Source: Euclidia mi | Lineage: Eukaryota; Arthropoda; Insecta; Lepidoptera; Erebidae | Assembly: GCA_944739405.2 (NCBI GenBank) | Contig: OX123187.2 | Location: forward strand, 75,996,450-76,060,449 | Direction of reading: 5' to 3' | Length of the DNA: 64,000 bases | In this document: piece after piece, positions 1 to 11,390 of the stretch | Numbering within the stretch: position 1 is the stretch's first letter | How the letters are laid out: each line of letters opens with the position of its first letter | Position numbers and translations under genes: made by a program | The notes under the pieces: model-generated | The model's database searches: none | What the model saw: only the letters and a program-made list of their open reading frames with translations | What the model was told of the DNA's origin: nothing

Positions 1-439
1 ATACGACACTAAGTTAAAAAGTGTCCAGCTAACATTTTCAAAATGCTCAGTACCAAAGTAATATAAGAAATATTATCTATTTATATTGAATCTTTTTTAA
101 TCACTCTTCATGTTTTACTGTATACCTCTTTTTTATTTCAACTACACGCAAAAAATTGCATCTCGTTAATATGTATCGTATTTCCATGTATTTATTTATT
201 TTATGTAACATCTCGTTGTATGAACGCTGCCAATAGTTTATTAACCTTCCTATCAAATCAAGCAATATCGGAATTAGATGTATTGTGGTAATTATTTAAT
301 TGAAATATTTGTATCACTACTAATTTCATCATTGCGTTTTACACTTGTACATATGCAGTATGTTTTATGATGAATTTGAATAAAGAATCATTGAACAGAT
401 TCTGTATTTTAAATAACTTATTGAACCAGCTTCTTTGAG
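1..439. other. AT-rich sequence without a recognisable gene
   Basis: I see no exon-like open frame, terminal repeat or RNA gene here. The sequence is AT-rich and stop-dense in all frames. Confidence 0.5.
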
Positions 440-2081
440 CCATCAGAATCAAACTGGTCCAACCATGGAAGATTTACAAACGTGGTTAGTAAAATTGAAT
501 ATGCATTAATCTAGCTACATCGGTGTGACAGATGATCTGACCATTCTCACTTCAGGTAAGGTAGTAAGTACAGTGTACGACCTAACCCAACAAGCCCTAC
601 AAATAGTGGAGCGGTGGTGTAATGAGTACGGATTATCTGTAAACCCGACCAAGACTGAACTAGTCATGTTCACACTTAAACGCGCTCTGGGTCCCTACCA
701 ACTCATTCAACCTCATTCTCGACAGCAAATTGGCTTGGAACTACCACATAGAAAATAAGATCAACAAAGCCAGCATCGTCTTCTGGCAGTGCAAGAAGAT
801 GATAGGCAAACGCTGGGGCTTATCCCCCAAAATTGTCTTATGGCTCTATAAGACAATAATACGTCCGATGGTAAGCTACGGCGCAGTAGTGTGGTGGCCT
901 CGGACCAATCTAACAACGGCCGCCAACAAGCTTCAAAGGCTTCAAAGACTTGCATGCCTAGCGGCCACAGGCTGCATAAAAACCACACCTACAGCGGCAC
1001 TTGAAGTGTTGCTGGACCTGCCTCCGATGCACCTGTTCATACAACAGGAAGCAACGATGTCGGCGGTTCGGTTAAGAGCTCTAAAGCTCTGGAAAGACAC
1101 CAATACACCGCATACTAGCAACCTAAATACACTCTTCAAAGAAGTTCCCCTAACACAAGCCATCGGCGACCAGATACCGAAACAATTTGTGTTTGACAAG
1201 AAATACAAAATCCAACTGCGCGAGGATCTAACGTAGGAGCAGTTAACCACAACGAGCTCACGATCTTCACAGATTAGTCTAAAATGGATACAGGTACGGG
1301 TTCGAGGTCGTGTCGAGTCCGAGGAACTGAACATCAACATCGCAGCACCGCTGGGAGCCTACAACACGGTCTACCAGGCCGAATGTTTTGGTATAATCCT
1401 AGCCGCCACAGCAATCATGGCACGTGAGGTAAGGGAACGATCCATTAGGATCCTCTCAGATAGTACGGCTGTCCTTTCAGCCCTCAAAAGCCATACTATC
1501 ACCTCGGCACTCACACTTGAATGCCACCAGAAACTAACAGAGGTAGGTAAACTAAACAAATTGACACTGCAGTGGATCAAGGGCCATAGTGGCTCAAGAG
1601 GGAATGACGCAGCCGACGTACTTGCCAGAAGAGGGGCCACCTTAAAGGTGGTGGGACCCGAGCCCATTATTCCCCTCCCTTCTGGTTTTTATCGCAACCT
1701 GGTAAGAAATAGAACCAGGACCCAGCACAACCAGTCCTAGATTGTTATTGAAACATGTAGGCAGGCCAAGGAGGCTCTTCCCGCAGCAGACGGTAAGATA
1801 GCCAAACAAATCCTCCGACTGTCCAAACAACAACAGTCACGGCCGCCTACACAAGACTCGGATTCTTTAATAAACACCTATTTACTATAGGTATCACCGG
1901 CAGCCCGCTGTGCAGGGCCTGTATGGCAGCAGACGAGACGGCAGCCCACCTGCTCCTCGACTGCCCTGACGTCGCACAGTACAGGCAGCAGTACCTCACC
2001 AGAAACAGCACCCTGAGGGAAGCAGTGGGCCACATCAAGAGTCTGCTGGCCTTCCTCGAAGAGCTGGGGTGGCTCGAGTGA
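440..2081 (+). pseudogene. Remnant of LINE ORF2: end of reverse transcriptase, RNase H and C-terminal zinc knuckle
   Basis: Degenerate 3' part of a non-LTR retrotransposon ORF2, whose intact form encodes the enzyme that copies element RNA into chromosomal DNA. The readable part begins at RT motif C near 520-550, where the usual YADD reads VTDD followed by LTIL. The RT thumb follows (about 730-1236; NHxNKxS-like start, then RPMVSYGAVVWW). An RNase H domain lies at about 1340-1740, with the QAE glutamate, the SDS aspartate at 1459-1467 and a GHSGSRGNDAAD block. A Cys-rich tail (CRACMAADETAAHLLLDCP) lies at about 1905-1965. The frame ends at the TGA at 2079-2081. At least three frame changes and stops split it, so it is dead. 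The RNase H points to an I/LOA-type LINE rather than Jockey or CR1; the exact clade is inference. Confidence 0.75.
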
Positions 2082-2324
2082 CAAGACCATTCCCACCCGC
2101 ACGCAAAATACACGCCAAGACGTGGAGTTGCGGAAACAGCCCGTGCTACCAAGTACCAAGTACATCGGCGTGAACACTTTTTGGGTTCTATGCTGATACG
2201 TAAATAACTGATAACCTAATAACATTTTGGCCGGCATATAAACGAAAACTTAAGTTAGTTTGTAGGGTGAGCAAGAAAAAGCAATAATTGTGGGGACAAA
2301 TTTAAAGCATAAAATTAGGTAATA

Positions 2325-2516
2325 CTAGATTACTCCAAGACTCTGCCCGCGTCGGACCATTTTATCCGATCTAAGTGTTCTGTTAGACTTCCCAGGGAAC
2401 ATACATGCCAAATTTCAGCTTCTAGCGCCCAGTAACTTCGGCTGTGCATTGTCTGTTAGTTAGTCAGTAACGCAAGAACTTGATATAGGTATATTTATCA
2501 GAGATATATAGATAGA
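2325..2516 (-). repeat. Degenerate Helitron-like repeat
   Basis: On the minus strand this resembles the 205-bp unit seen intact at 3244-3455 and elsewhere: a GTTACTGACT-type start, the CATGCCAAATTTCAG core in reverse complement, and a CTAG end at 2325-2328. The 3' part has diverged. Confidence 0.45.
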
Positions 2517-2817
2517 GTAAGTCAATTGAGAGCTAAAATCTACTAAAAGGAACTTTCCTGATAATTACTACTTAACATAGATGGAACAGAACCGCAATAT
2601 AATCTCATTTGTACATAAATAGCCGTAGCTCCAGATATAATTCTTAAGTATCCTCTTACGGTACCCACGGGAAATGACAGAGCAGTCTATTTGAATCTCA
2701 GTCTAGGAAATACGATGCTCTGCTGGAATTAATGGATATTTATAATTTCCTCGAAGATTTGGTTATTTCATTTTCGTGAGTCTGCTATTATTGAATCTTT
2801 GGTCTTGGAAGATTTTA

Positions 2818-2950
2818 GAATAGAATAGAATAGAATAGAATATTCTTTATTGTACACCATAAAACATTTTATGACATTGTTATTACAAAATTTACAAATT
2901 GTACAAAAGGCGGCCTTATCGCTAAGAGCAATCTCTTCCAGGCAACCTAT
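2818..2950 (-). repeat. 3' end of a CR1/Jockey-type LINE with pentamer tail
   Basis: A (TAGAA)n run is followed by TATTCTTTATTGTACACC and a GGC(G/A)GCCTTATCGCTAA core. The same core is at 55740-55865. Read on the minus strand this is a LINE 3' UTR ending in a short tandem-repeat tail, as in CR1-like elements. It is 5'-truncated and has no coding capacity. Similarity may extend weakly to about 3110. Confidence 0.6.
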
Positions 2951-3243
2951 TGTAGACAGGAACGATGTAAGTATTAAAGTTGTGTGTGGTGCAATTAAAA
3001 ATATCCAGAATAAACAATATAATAAACTTATAAATAAGGGACCTACACATACATATAAATTCATACATACTATCGTCAATATACCTACTTTCCATAATAT
3101 ATAAAATTATGTAAGATCATTTCTGTAAGTAGGGGGCCAATATTATGGCATTTTGGCTAATCTTAATTCGTAAATTATATGTGAAATATTTCTCATAATT
3201 GTTTCATATAAACAATGTAAAAATATAATCTCGAAAAGCGGTA

Positions 3244-3455
3244 TCTTCTTAATATATAAAATCCTTGCGTTACTGACTGACTGACAGACACGCTACAGCC
3301 GAAGCTATTGGGCGCAGGAAGCTGAAATTTGGCATGTATGTTCCTTGGGGACCGTAAGGGTGCACTAAGAAGGGATTTCCCGAAATTCCCACGGGATCGG
3401 CCAAAACGGGTAAATTTAAAAAAAATAAGCAGGCATAGCTGCTGGCGTCCTCTAG
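3244..3455 (+). mobile_element. Non-autonomous Helitron-like element, copy a
   Basis: About 210 bp, starting TCTTCTTAATATATAAAATCC and ending GGCGTCCTCTAG. It lies between a 5' A and a 3' T without target duplication, as Helitrons do. A short hairpin (GCAG/CTGC) sits about 10 bases before the CTAG end. Other copies: 9441-9644 and 53775-53980 (same strand) and 51496-51711 (inverted). It has no ORF, so it must be moved by a Helitron encoded elsewhere. The Helitron assignment is inference from the termini. Confidence 0.6.
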
Positions 3456-3517
3456 TTAGATCATAAATAGTTGAAGTTCTGGAAGTGACTTACATTAATT
3501 CGCATGTTCATCTCTAA

Positions 3518-3630
3518 CGACGCTGTTGAGCATTCACCTGTAATGAGCATTTGTGCGAATGTTACAAAACAGAAAAACAAGCGAGTGTGATTTTGCAAGC
3601 ATTCTCACAAACATTCTGGCGAGCCTTAGA
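3518..3630 (+). repeat. Fragment of the Harbinger terminal region
   Basis: GACGCTG...TTGAGCATTCACCTGTAATGAGC matches the left end of the large Harbinger element at 31571. The following GCGAATGTTACA and ACAGAAAAACAA blocks are also shared. Only about 110 bp is present. Confidence 0.5.
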
Positions 3631-3640
3631 ATATAGAAAA

Positions 3641-5078
3641 TACTAGATTTTGCCCGCGGCTTCGCTCACGTTAAATTCGGGGTAACACAAAACTCCTTCA
3701 TCGTTCGATAGTAATTTTCGTTTTAATTCTGTTTATAGGAACTAATAAAAATAGAACCGCAAGAAGTATTTAAAACATTTTTGTAAACAGTATTTTTAGA
3801 GTTCCATAGTCAAAAATGGCTAAACATGGAATCCAAATGGAATCCTTATTGACGCGCTATGCCTGTCAGTCTATCTGTATATCATAGCCACTTTATGCCG
3901 AAACTATTCAGTTTACACATTTGAAAATTGGTAGCTAGATGTATTCTGTGAACCGCTTTACGACGTTATAGAAAATAAAGAATATTGAATATTAAGGCTT
4001 TACATACATGGAACTAATGTAGAAAATGGGGTGTTAAAAATTATTTTGAGGTTCCTAAAACCATTGTTTCTCGAAGTCAATCGTTTGAAAGATAATACGG
4101 TTCAAAAGTGGTAAAATGGGTGTGTGTGAATAACCCCTCTAACTTTTAAAGTACCTAAGAGAGGGACAAATCTGAAAAAAATACATGCTGTAGATCGTTA
4201 TAAAAACCTCCAACGAATTTTTTTTAATTTATAATAAATAAGCAGTTTTTGAAATAAAGCACATCTTAAAAACCGCAAATATAGCTTTATCGTTTATAAA
4301 AATACTATTAATATTTAGTCGAAGATAATGGCTATGGTAAGTGGATACCTCCACTACGGAAGCCTTCATAGCGAATAGCTTTTATAATAATTCCTCCTAG
4401 GTGTTACTCGTAGCCGTTTGCCATTACAAAGCTTTGTTGCATTAAGATTCCGCATTAATAGGACTGGAACACCAACGATCAATCTCAAGTTGCGTGAAGG
4501 TACTCCATACTCCTGATAATTGTAAGGAGTTCAGACACTCTATGGGGAACGAAGAAACTTGGCCAGTATTCATGATATTATCTACCGAAATACAGTCAAA
4601 TGTCAAAGCCATGGTCCGATATATCTCTATATACACTTTCGCATTTATGAGTAGAGACTATTGGTTCAGCCGGTTTAGCGTGAAATTGGTACATTTTCGC
4701 ATTTATACCTTATATTAGTAGGTATTAGCCAAGGCTTTTTCAATAACTATTAGTTTATTTAATTAAGCGAACGAAGTAATGACAGTGCACCATATGACAA
4801 TGTGTAATGTGACAGTACTGACAGATAGCACATGCGCAGTAGTCAATTATTACAGCGCATGCATTCTTACTGTCAATAGGTAGGAGGTTTGTCCCTACAA
4901 ACTTCGACCCTCTCCAAAATCCCTCCCAGATTATTTTTGGCATTTTATTGTATTCTATGTGTTTTTCCTGGTTTTGAGCTACCTACCCACCAATTTTCAG
5001 CCAAATCGGTCAGCCGTTCTTGAGTTATAAATAGTGTAACTAACACGACTTTCTTTTATATATATAGATAGATTAGTA
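3641..5078 (-). repeat. Possible Helitron-derived segment bounded by Helitron-like ends
   Basis: On the minus strand the 3' edge is a CTAGT end preceded by GCGAAGCCGCGGGCAAAA. The other edge, near 5078, starts TCCCTACTAATC and continues TATATAAAAGAAAGTCGTGT and the ACTCAAGAACGGCTGACCG block typical of lepidopteran Helitron 5' regions. The middle (about 3930-4750) is AT-rich and unassigned, with no gene I can support. It may be one element or two overlapping ones. Confidence 0.4.
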
Positions 5079-5085
5079 GGGATAT

Positions 5086-5262
5086 CATTAGAGACTTTCT
5101 TTATACACAACATTATCTATCTGTTTTACCACCATTATATAGAACATGTAAATTATTTTTACCGCTTACTTGTGAACATGCCACATATAACTGACCATGT
5201 GAAAAACAACATGTTCGGGTGTCGATTACAGTTGTTTCAAGTCTGGCCCTGCGATTAATTTA
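5086..5262 (-). pseudogene. C-terminal remnant of a Helitron Rep/helicase
   Basis: The minus strand reads TRTCCFSHGQLYVACSQV, the conserved C-terminal block of the Pif1-type helicase in Helitron transposases. It is followed by KNNLHVLYN, a stop at 5113-5115, and the decayed NVVYKESL tail. In a live element this protein nicks and unwinds DNA for rolling-circle transposition. Only some 50 residues remain, so it is a fossil. It indicates that autonomous Helitrons were once active at this locus, consistent with the small Helitron-like units nearby. Confidence 0.65.
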
Positions 5263-5419
5263 GAGAATACACACAGGGCTACGAATATCCAGCCCTGCCG
5301 AAAGTAAGATAGTTGAGTTACTCAAGAGGTATCTGAATTCAGGCCTCAGTCTCCCACCCACGGATTCCCACGTGAGGTGTTGGAATTTAAGAATAATGAG
5401 ACACCTGTATGATAGTACG

Positions 5420-5880
5420 AGATCCCACGACAAATTAGTGCACTCATCGAGTTTTTGCTTAAAACCAAATGTTTAAGTATATTTATGATTAGGAGAATAC
5501 ATATCTACTAGGTTGCCTATTAAAATTTGGCCGCAAGTATGTTTAATTAAGTGATTGTTAATTGATTTTTGGAAGATACTTTCGTTCATTCGTTTTATAA
5601 GTAAAATATCGTCTACATCACGACTATACATATAAAGATTCTGAAAAACCACGGTTGCCATTGTTCACCTGGCCGCACCTCCTCGCAGCCAGGTGTAACC
5701 AGATATGATTTCGATACATTTTTACGTTCATAACGTTTATTTGTGATTTATATATCAAATGAAAGCTATTTTTTTTCTGATTCTGATGATATATGGTTGC
5801 CTTATTAAATCCAGCCGCAAATAAGGGTTGCCGGCTGTTGAAGATTGTAAATATTTAAGGTAGAGTGAAAGAGAGTTATA
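5420..5880. repeat. Left arm of a 461-bp inverted duplication
   Basis: This segment recurs as its near-identical reverse complement at 8668-9128. Both arms are 461 bp with only scattered differences. Each carries a 62-codon open frame (5473-5661 minus; 8887-9075 plus) with no recognised domain. The arms enclose 2,787 bp. They could be long terminal inverted repeats of a DNA transposon of about 3.7 kb, or two copies of one repeat in opposite orientation. I see no clear target duplication. Confidence 0.8.
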
Positions 5881-6059
5881 CGCGTAACATATTGTGTCAG
5901 ACAGCTCCTGAGAATAAGGTATATACATAGAAACCGCATAAAACAGCAGTTATACCCAATATATTTACTTTGACTTATGAATTCTTTCTAGTGTTAGAGT
6001 AAGATATTATAATATATACAAAAGACGTTTCGAATTTTCGTGGGTTCACACTAAATTTG

Positions 6060-6195
6060 ATAATATAGGAATTTAAACTTTCGTGGTCATTTAAACTTGT
6101 TTTAAATTGTCTTTCGGGATATATAACACGTACCTTTGTTTGGAGTAACCGATATTTCGGCACTGTTGCAAGCGCCATGTTCACGGATGTACTGA
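6060..6195. repeat. Penelope-associated repeat block
   Basis: TTTCGTGGTCATTTAAACTT, ACCGATATTTCGGCACTG and CAAGCGCCATGTTCACGGATG match 32225-32350 and, inverted, 32870-32960. Those copies flank a Penelope-like endonuclease remnant, so I read this as a solitary terminal segment of that element. Confidence 0.6.
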
Positions 6196-6849
6196 ACATT
6201 ACATTATAATTTGATAAATTAGAATTTCGTTAAAATTTGAAATAAATCATCAGATCTGATTTACTCAGAATAAATATCGAAAGAATGATGATAATTCCTC
6301 AATCAAGTAAATTAAGGAATATATATCAAATATAAATATCAACAAAATAATTTGAACGCAGGAAAGAGTCATAATAATGTTATGGATGACATACATCCGT
6401 TCAAAAAATAATTTATGTAAGCAACTACAGGAGCAAATAAACAAATTGTGGTTCTTAGCTGAGTCAAGCAGACCTTGAAGTTCAGTATCTTCAATGTCTG
6501 CTTGCCTTCAGGTACAGTATAGTTAATTTGACTGGCAATAAAAAAATACACCTTTAGATTATTTCTCCCATGACCAAACCTCACACGTGCACTGAAATGC
6601 TTTTTTTATTTTACTTAACATTTTAACATGAATAAAGCAAACGATATTTATTGTAACACCGGTAACCACTCCAAGCAGTGACAAAGTCTGTGAAAATATC
6701 ATTTTAACGCATCGGTTTTCAAATTTACTGCATGAATCTCTGGTTACTAGAAGCTTGGCTTGCTATGATGAAGGAAAACATCATGACAAAATTGCATGGC
6801 TTAGTAGTTGTTTGCGGCAGATGGTTTTACAAAAAAACATTTATAAACG

Positions 6850-7095
6850 AAAAAAAATTGAGGATACTCTATCGTGAAACAATATTTTTATTGAAATATT
6901 GTAGTATAGCTTATACGTCACAATAAACTACCTTTTTATGCGATAAGTAAGACCCGCGGTGTACTGAAGCTAGTCTGTAAAATTTAAGTATCGATAAAGT
7001 TATAACGTTACTATGTTAATACGTCACAATCTTTATACGAATAATATTAAAATGTCTATGATCGAAGACCGAAGTCTCAAAGTTTTAAATGAAGT
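6850..7095 (+). repeat. Degenerate copy of a Harbinger internal segment
   Basis: Blocks such as GAAGCTAGTCTGTAAAATTT, AAAATGTCTATGA and TTTTAAATGA(A/G)GTTC appear in the same order at about 38790-38915, just upstream of the MADF/BESS-type ORF in the large Harbinger element. No coding potential remains. Confidence 0.45.
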
Positions 7096-8107
7096 TCTAT
7101 TACATTTTAACGGATAATGGGTGGCCATATGGCCACCTATGTCAGATTATTAATGACGGTCTTGGGGTCGTATGCCTCCATCTAATAGTTATATAATCTA
7201 AGGGTTGACTAGTTGACTAGCATTTGACGCATGCGCAATGGCTTAAAAGCGTCGCAGAGCTGTCAATCGTTCTCGTCTGACAAATGATGTCACGCATAGG
7301 GTGAAGTTCCCCAGTGGCGGACACCTAAGGTTTTTAGGAAATAAAATAAAAACTATTTTAAGAAATGTAAGTTTAATTAATTTTGAATTTGTTGAATTAA
7401 CAAATTATGAAATCTTAATCTATCAACAAAAATACGATTTCTGTATAAATATAATCAGGAACTTCAATTAAGTTTAGATAAAGAAAAATGTTATTGTAAA
7501 AACTGGCACGTAGTACCGGACACACAATTAGTTTACAGACTAGCGCCGGACATCTGCAAAACATCGGCCATTGATCGTGTATATCTCGACGACGTCTCCA
7601 CATTCAAGAACTTCTGCAAAAGCTTCAAAAGCGCACCCTTGGCATCTGGAGCACTGTAACCATGTGTCTTCATCATGATTCGTCGTGACACGTGTTTTTC
7701 TATGTTGAATATTTGAGATAGTGACATCTTTTTGTTAGCTTACCTCCACTTTTCCCATAAACTTTCATAAGTTTGGTTTGTCTACATTTTTAATTTATTG
7801 TTCTTTTTGTACTTGATGCCCATTTCTTTTCTTTTTCCTGAGATTACATGATTTTTGTCTCTTCAGCTACAATTCTACACGACGGTGACGACGTTAAAAT
7901 TTCACTTATATATTTACACTTTCTCACACATTTTATTTGTCAAGTTGCTAATCTGTTCATCGTGAAAGCAGGTAATTTTAACAATTTTAGAATATTCTGA
8001 CCAACTGCTAAACAAAAACTAGTCGACGTCTTCATACCGCTGGTTCCAGGTTTGTTGTTAAGATATTTGATCACTAGACAGGTTTTCATGGCACTGGTGA
8101 GTTACTT

Positions 8108-8352
8108 TTTTTTCACATTCACACAACTCTATCTAGTCTCAAACTAAGCAGAGCTTGTACTATGGGTACTAGATAATGGATAAACATACATATAAGTATA
8201 CTTTTTTTTGTAAATACATACATATCATACATAGAAACACCCAGACCAAGACAAACATCCATCTTCATCCACACAAATGTTTGACTTGAGCGGAAGTCGA
8301 ACCCGCGACCTTCGACGTAGCAGTCGCTCACACTCCCGCTACGCCAACCGGC
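8108..8352 (-). mobile_element. tRNA-derived SINE
   Basis: On the minus strand the element opens with a tRNA-like head: box A TGGCGTAGCGGG, and box B GGTTCGACTTCC, one base longer than consensus. An unrelated body and an A/T-rich tail follow near 8108. This architecture is transcribed by RNA polymerase III and mobilised by LINE machinery. It is not a functional tRNA, because the anticodon arm and acceptor stem do not fold convincingly. Confidence 0.65.
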
Positions 8353-8667
8353 ATATTTTACGAATCCCGATGGCACACTTTATTCAGTGACATATTAAAA
8401 TAAATCATAATATTTCCTTATATAGAATAATGACATAATAGAGTAACGTGATGCAATGCTTTGCCGCTATAAACAGCAAAATGCTGCTACCGCTGTGCCC
8501 AGTCGCAGCACTGGAAAACCGCGTTGTGTGATCCTGTATTGATATGTTATCCCGCACCTATTCCACATATTTTTAAATTGATGCTCACGATTTAAAAATA
8601 TGTGGAAGATTACTTACAGATTAAGTGTTCGGCGCTAGGTGCCATCCGGCGTTACGGGAATTCCCCC

Positions 8668-9128
8668 TATAACTCTCTTTCACTCTACTTTAAATATTTA
8701 CAATCTTCAACAGCCGGCAACCCTTATTTGCGGCTGGATTTAATTAGGCAACCATATATAATCAGAATCAGAAAAAAATTAGCTTTCATTTGATATATAA
8801 ATCATAAATAAACGTTATGAACGTAAAAATGTATCGAAATCATACCTGGTTACAACTGGCTGCGAGGAGGTGCGGCCAGATGAACAATGGCAACCGTGGT
8901 TTTTCAGAATCTTTGTATATATAGCCGTGATGTAGACGATATTTTACTTATAAAACGAATGAACGAAAGTATCTTCCAAAAATCAATTAACAATCATTTA
9001 ATTAAACATACTTGCGGTCAAATTTTAATAGGCAACCTAGTATATATGTATTCTCCTAATCATAAATATACTTAAAAATTTGGTTTTAAGCAAAAACTCG
9101 ATGAGTGCACTAATTTGTCGCGGGATCT
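8668..9128. repeat. Right arm of the 461-bp inverted duplication
   Basis: Reverse complement of 5420-5880, equal in length. Just outside the inner edge is GGCGTTACGGGAATTCCCCC, which has no counterpart beside the left arm. Confidence 0.8.
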
Positions 9129-9440
9129 TAGTCTATGAGTACAGAACACGAACGAACGAAAGAAATCAAAGAAACACATCCACATTCATTATTCAAAAGA
9201 AACGACTAAGACACCAATCCGACGAAAACGAAAGAAAATGAACCGAGAACCTCATCAATCCACGGAGAATCTTAACACCGCCATTCAGAAAACGCCATCT
9301 ATGTTTACACATACAAACCGCCCGAGATAGAAAATAATATGGACTAATCGCCAATTTATTGAAAAAAGGATCTATAGTAATTGTTTTTATCATTCAAAAT
9401 AAAATGAAATGATTATATAACTATTATATAAACATAATAA

Positions 9441-9644
9441 TCTTAATATATAAAATCCTTGCGTTACTGACTGACTGACAGACACGCTACAGCCGAAACT
9501 ATTGGGCGCAGGAAGCTGAAATTTGGCATGTATGTTTCTTGGACCGTAGAGGTGCACTAAGAAGGGATTACCCGAAATTCCCAAGGGATCGGTCAAAATG
9601 GGTAAATTAAAAATAATGCAGGCGTAGCTGCTGGCGTCCTCTAG
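9441..9644 (+). mobile_element. Non-autonomous Helitron-like element, copy b
   Basis: Starts TCTTAATATATAAAATCC after an A and ends CCTCTAG before a T. Same family as 3244-3455, with small internal deletions. Confidence 0.6.
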
Positions 9645-9929
9645 TTTGAAATAAATGAGATTGACCGTTTAAATTAAGTGGACATTGTAATAAATTTTGA
9701 CGCAGATACTTTTTGTTTATGAAAGTGCCGAATATTATACTCTATTATTTTTTTAATAACAGAAAGATACCCGACACATAATTATTGCCTTTTTTGCAAG
9801 GAACATTTATTTTGCGAGGAAATTATTTGAAAATAGTGACATCAATCAGTCGGTAAATAGCCATAAAACACTTTGAAGGTATCTATTTAAACTAACTATA
9901 CTTTTACTAACAAACATAATGATCATAGA

Positions 9930-10285
9930 TGGCACCACATATATAACCAGTTTTGGATGATACCTGTTTTGTTTGGGACTACGTACAAAGGAGAGGTCAA
10001 GCTGTACACCAAAAATCACTCAACCGATTGTGATGTTACATATACTGTATTATAGTTTTGAGTATCCTTTGTACATGAGTGTAAGTTTAATTGAAATCAA
10101 TTGCGCCATTTCAGAGATCTTTAGCAACATAGGGCAATACGTCGGACAGACAGACAGACATAAATTCTAAAAATTATCAAGTATTGCTTTTTAGCATTTT
10201 TCTAGATTTTTTAGCTAATTTTCGTCAAAATATCTTTAATGTACAGACTTTTCACCTCTACAGTTTTATTATAGTATAGATATAG
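9930..10285 (-). repeat. Possible Helitron-like or other interspersed repeat
   Basis: On the minus strand it starts TCTATACTATAATAAAACTG and contains GTACAGCTTGACCTCTCC and a (GTCT)n run. These resemble lepidopteran Helitron-derived repeats as I know them. I see no partner copy in this window, so family and limits are tentative. Confidence 0.3.
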
Positions 10286-10404
10286 AAACCGCGCTACAAT
10301 GGCGGTTAAACCCATAATATATAAAATATATTTACTACACTTTGCCTTATGATTTTTATCTAATGTAGGTAAGTAAAGGTAAATATACAAATGACGTTTC
10401 CAAT

Positions 10405-10660
10405 CTTCTTAGATTGTCACTAATTTTAACTTGACTAGTGATGGGGTTTCTCACAATGAAAATCTATAAAATTATTGTCTACAATAAATCCTTAGATTTG
10501 GTTTACTCAGAATGAATATCGATAATGCTTAAAATAAATCCTGAGATCTGATTTACTCAGAATTAATTTCAATAGAATGTTGACAAATCCTCCATCACTA
10601 GTCAAATTAAAATTAGTGACAACCTACGAAAATTCGAAACGCCATTTTTTTATAATAATT
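10405..10660. repeat. Palindromic repeat with long imperfect arms
   Basis: GATTGTCACTAATTTTAA...CTAGTGATGG at 10410-10445 returns inverted as CCATCACTAG...AATTAGTGACAACC at 10590-10625. Two direct copies of GATTTACTCAGAAT-type sequence lie between. Related blocks occur at 6240-6360 and 35195-35300. It looks like a foldback MITE or a terminal segment of a larger family. Confidence 0.5.
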
Positions 10661-10737
10661 CGTTAGTCAAAGTGAAGGAAATAAATTGGGTAAAACTGCT
10701 GTTGTAGTGCGGTTTCTATATTTTTTCTATATTCTAA

Positions 10738-11056
10738 GGGCGGTTTCAGATTAGCGTATTATTCTGCGCGTATACGGTCGTTTCAGCATACTAGCTTACA
10801 CGCGCGATTACGCGCTTAAAAAAATTAGACTCGCGTAAACGAGCATATTTTGGCGTGTTCGCTCGAAACGGTAGTGACATCGTGTAAATGTCAACATGGA
10901 TTCTGAATTTCTGACGGCTCGCGTTTTTACGAGCTTAGTAGCGCGTCAACGCTCGTACGAGTTGCGCGTGTGCCAACAGGCGCACCTATACGCGCCTACA
11001 TGCACTTCCAAAAACGAGCTTATACGTGCGTATCAAACGCTGATCTGAAATCGCTC
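10738..11056 (+). mobile_element. PIF/Harbinger-like MITE, copy A
   Basis: 319 bp with terminal inverted repeats GGGCGGTTTCAGATTAGC / GCTGATCTGAAATCGCTC and the 3-bp target duplication TAA at 10735-10737 and 11057-11059. The TWA duplication is the Harbinger hallmark. The inside is full of alternating CGCG/TACGCG motifs. A related copy lies inverted at 36965-37268. Confidence 0.7.
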
Positions 11057-11077
11057 TAAGTATTAGAGAGTCCGCTA

Positions 11078-11208
11078 GAAAGACCGTGAAAATGTTCGCA
11101 GCAATGTACGGCTCTGTTCGTTGTTCGGTTTAACAAAATAAAAAACGGCGAATGCTCGCTGTTCTGTTACACGTGAATGCTCAGGTATATCAGCGCCATA
11201 ACGTAGTA
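11078..11208 (-). repeat. Fragment of the Harbinger terminal region
   Basis: GTGAAAATGTTCG...GGCTCTGTTC(G/A)TTGTTCGGTT...GGCGAATGCTCGCTGTTCTGTTAC...TATCAGCGCC matches the right end of the Harbinger element at 40400-40530 in the same orientation. Confidence 0.55.
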
Positions 11209-11219
11209 TTACTAATTAG

Positions 11220-11390
11220 ATTGTCTTGCGAGATATAAAACGCGTTTCTTTGTTTCGAGTATCCGATATTTCGGCATGAGGACATCCGCGATCATGGCGC
11301 TTGCAAAAGTGCTAAAATATCGGATACTCGAAGCAAAGGTACATGGTATAAAATCCCGAAAGACAATCTACTGCTGAACCACCTAAGCTT
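11220..11390. repeat. Penelope-associated inverted repeat
   Basis: TTGTCTTGCGAGATATAAAACGCG...CGAGTATCCGATATTTCGGCA is followed by its inverted counterpart (AAAATATCGGATACTCGAAG...CCCGAAAGACAA). Two terminal blocks of the Penelope-associated repeat thus lie head to head, as at 32225-32985. Confidence 0.55.

Larger units (their letters stand above)
5881..8107. other. Spacer of the inverted duplication: old repeat fragments, no gene
   Basis: AT-rich. Recognisable pieces are a Penelope-associated block at 6060-6195, a degenerate Harbinger-related block at about 6850-7095, and a 64-codon minus-strand open frame at 7533-7727 with no recognised family. Nothing else is supportable. Confidence 0.45.

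Noticed and set aside
7533..7727. 64-codon minus-strand open frame with KTHGYSAPDAKGALLKLLQKF
   Set aside because: Reads protein-like but is short, lacks homology I can name, and sits among repeat debris. Not enough to call a gene.
10349..10660. Possible miRNA hairpin
   Set aside because: Arms are too far apart and shared with other repeats in the window; a foldback repeat explains it better.
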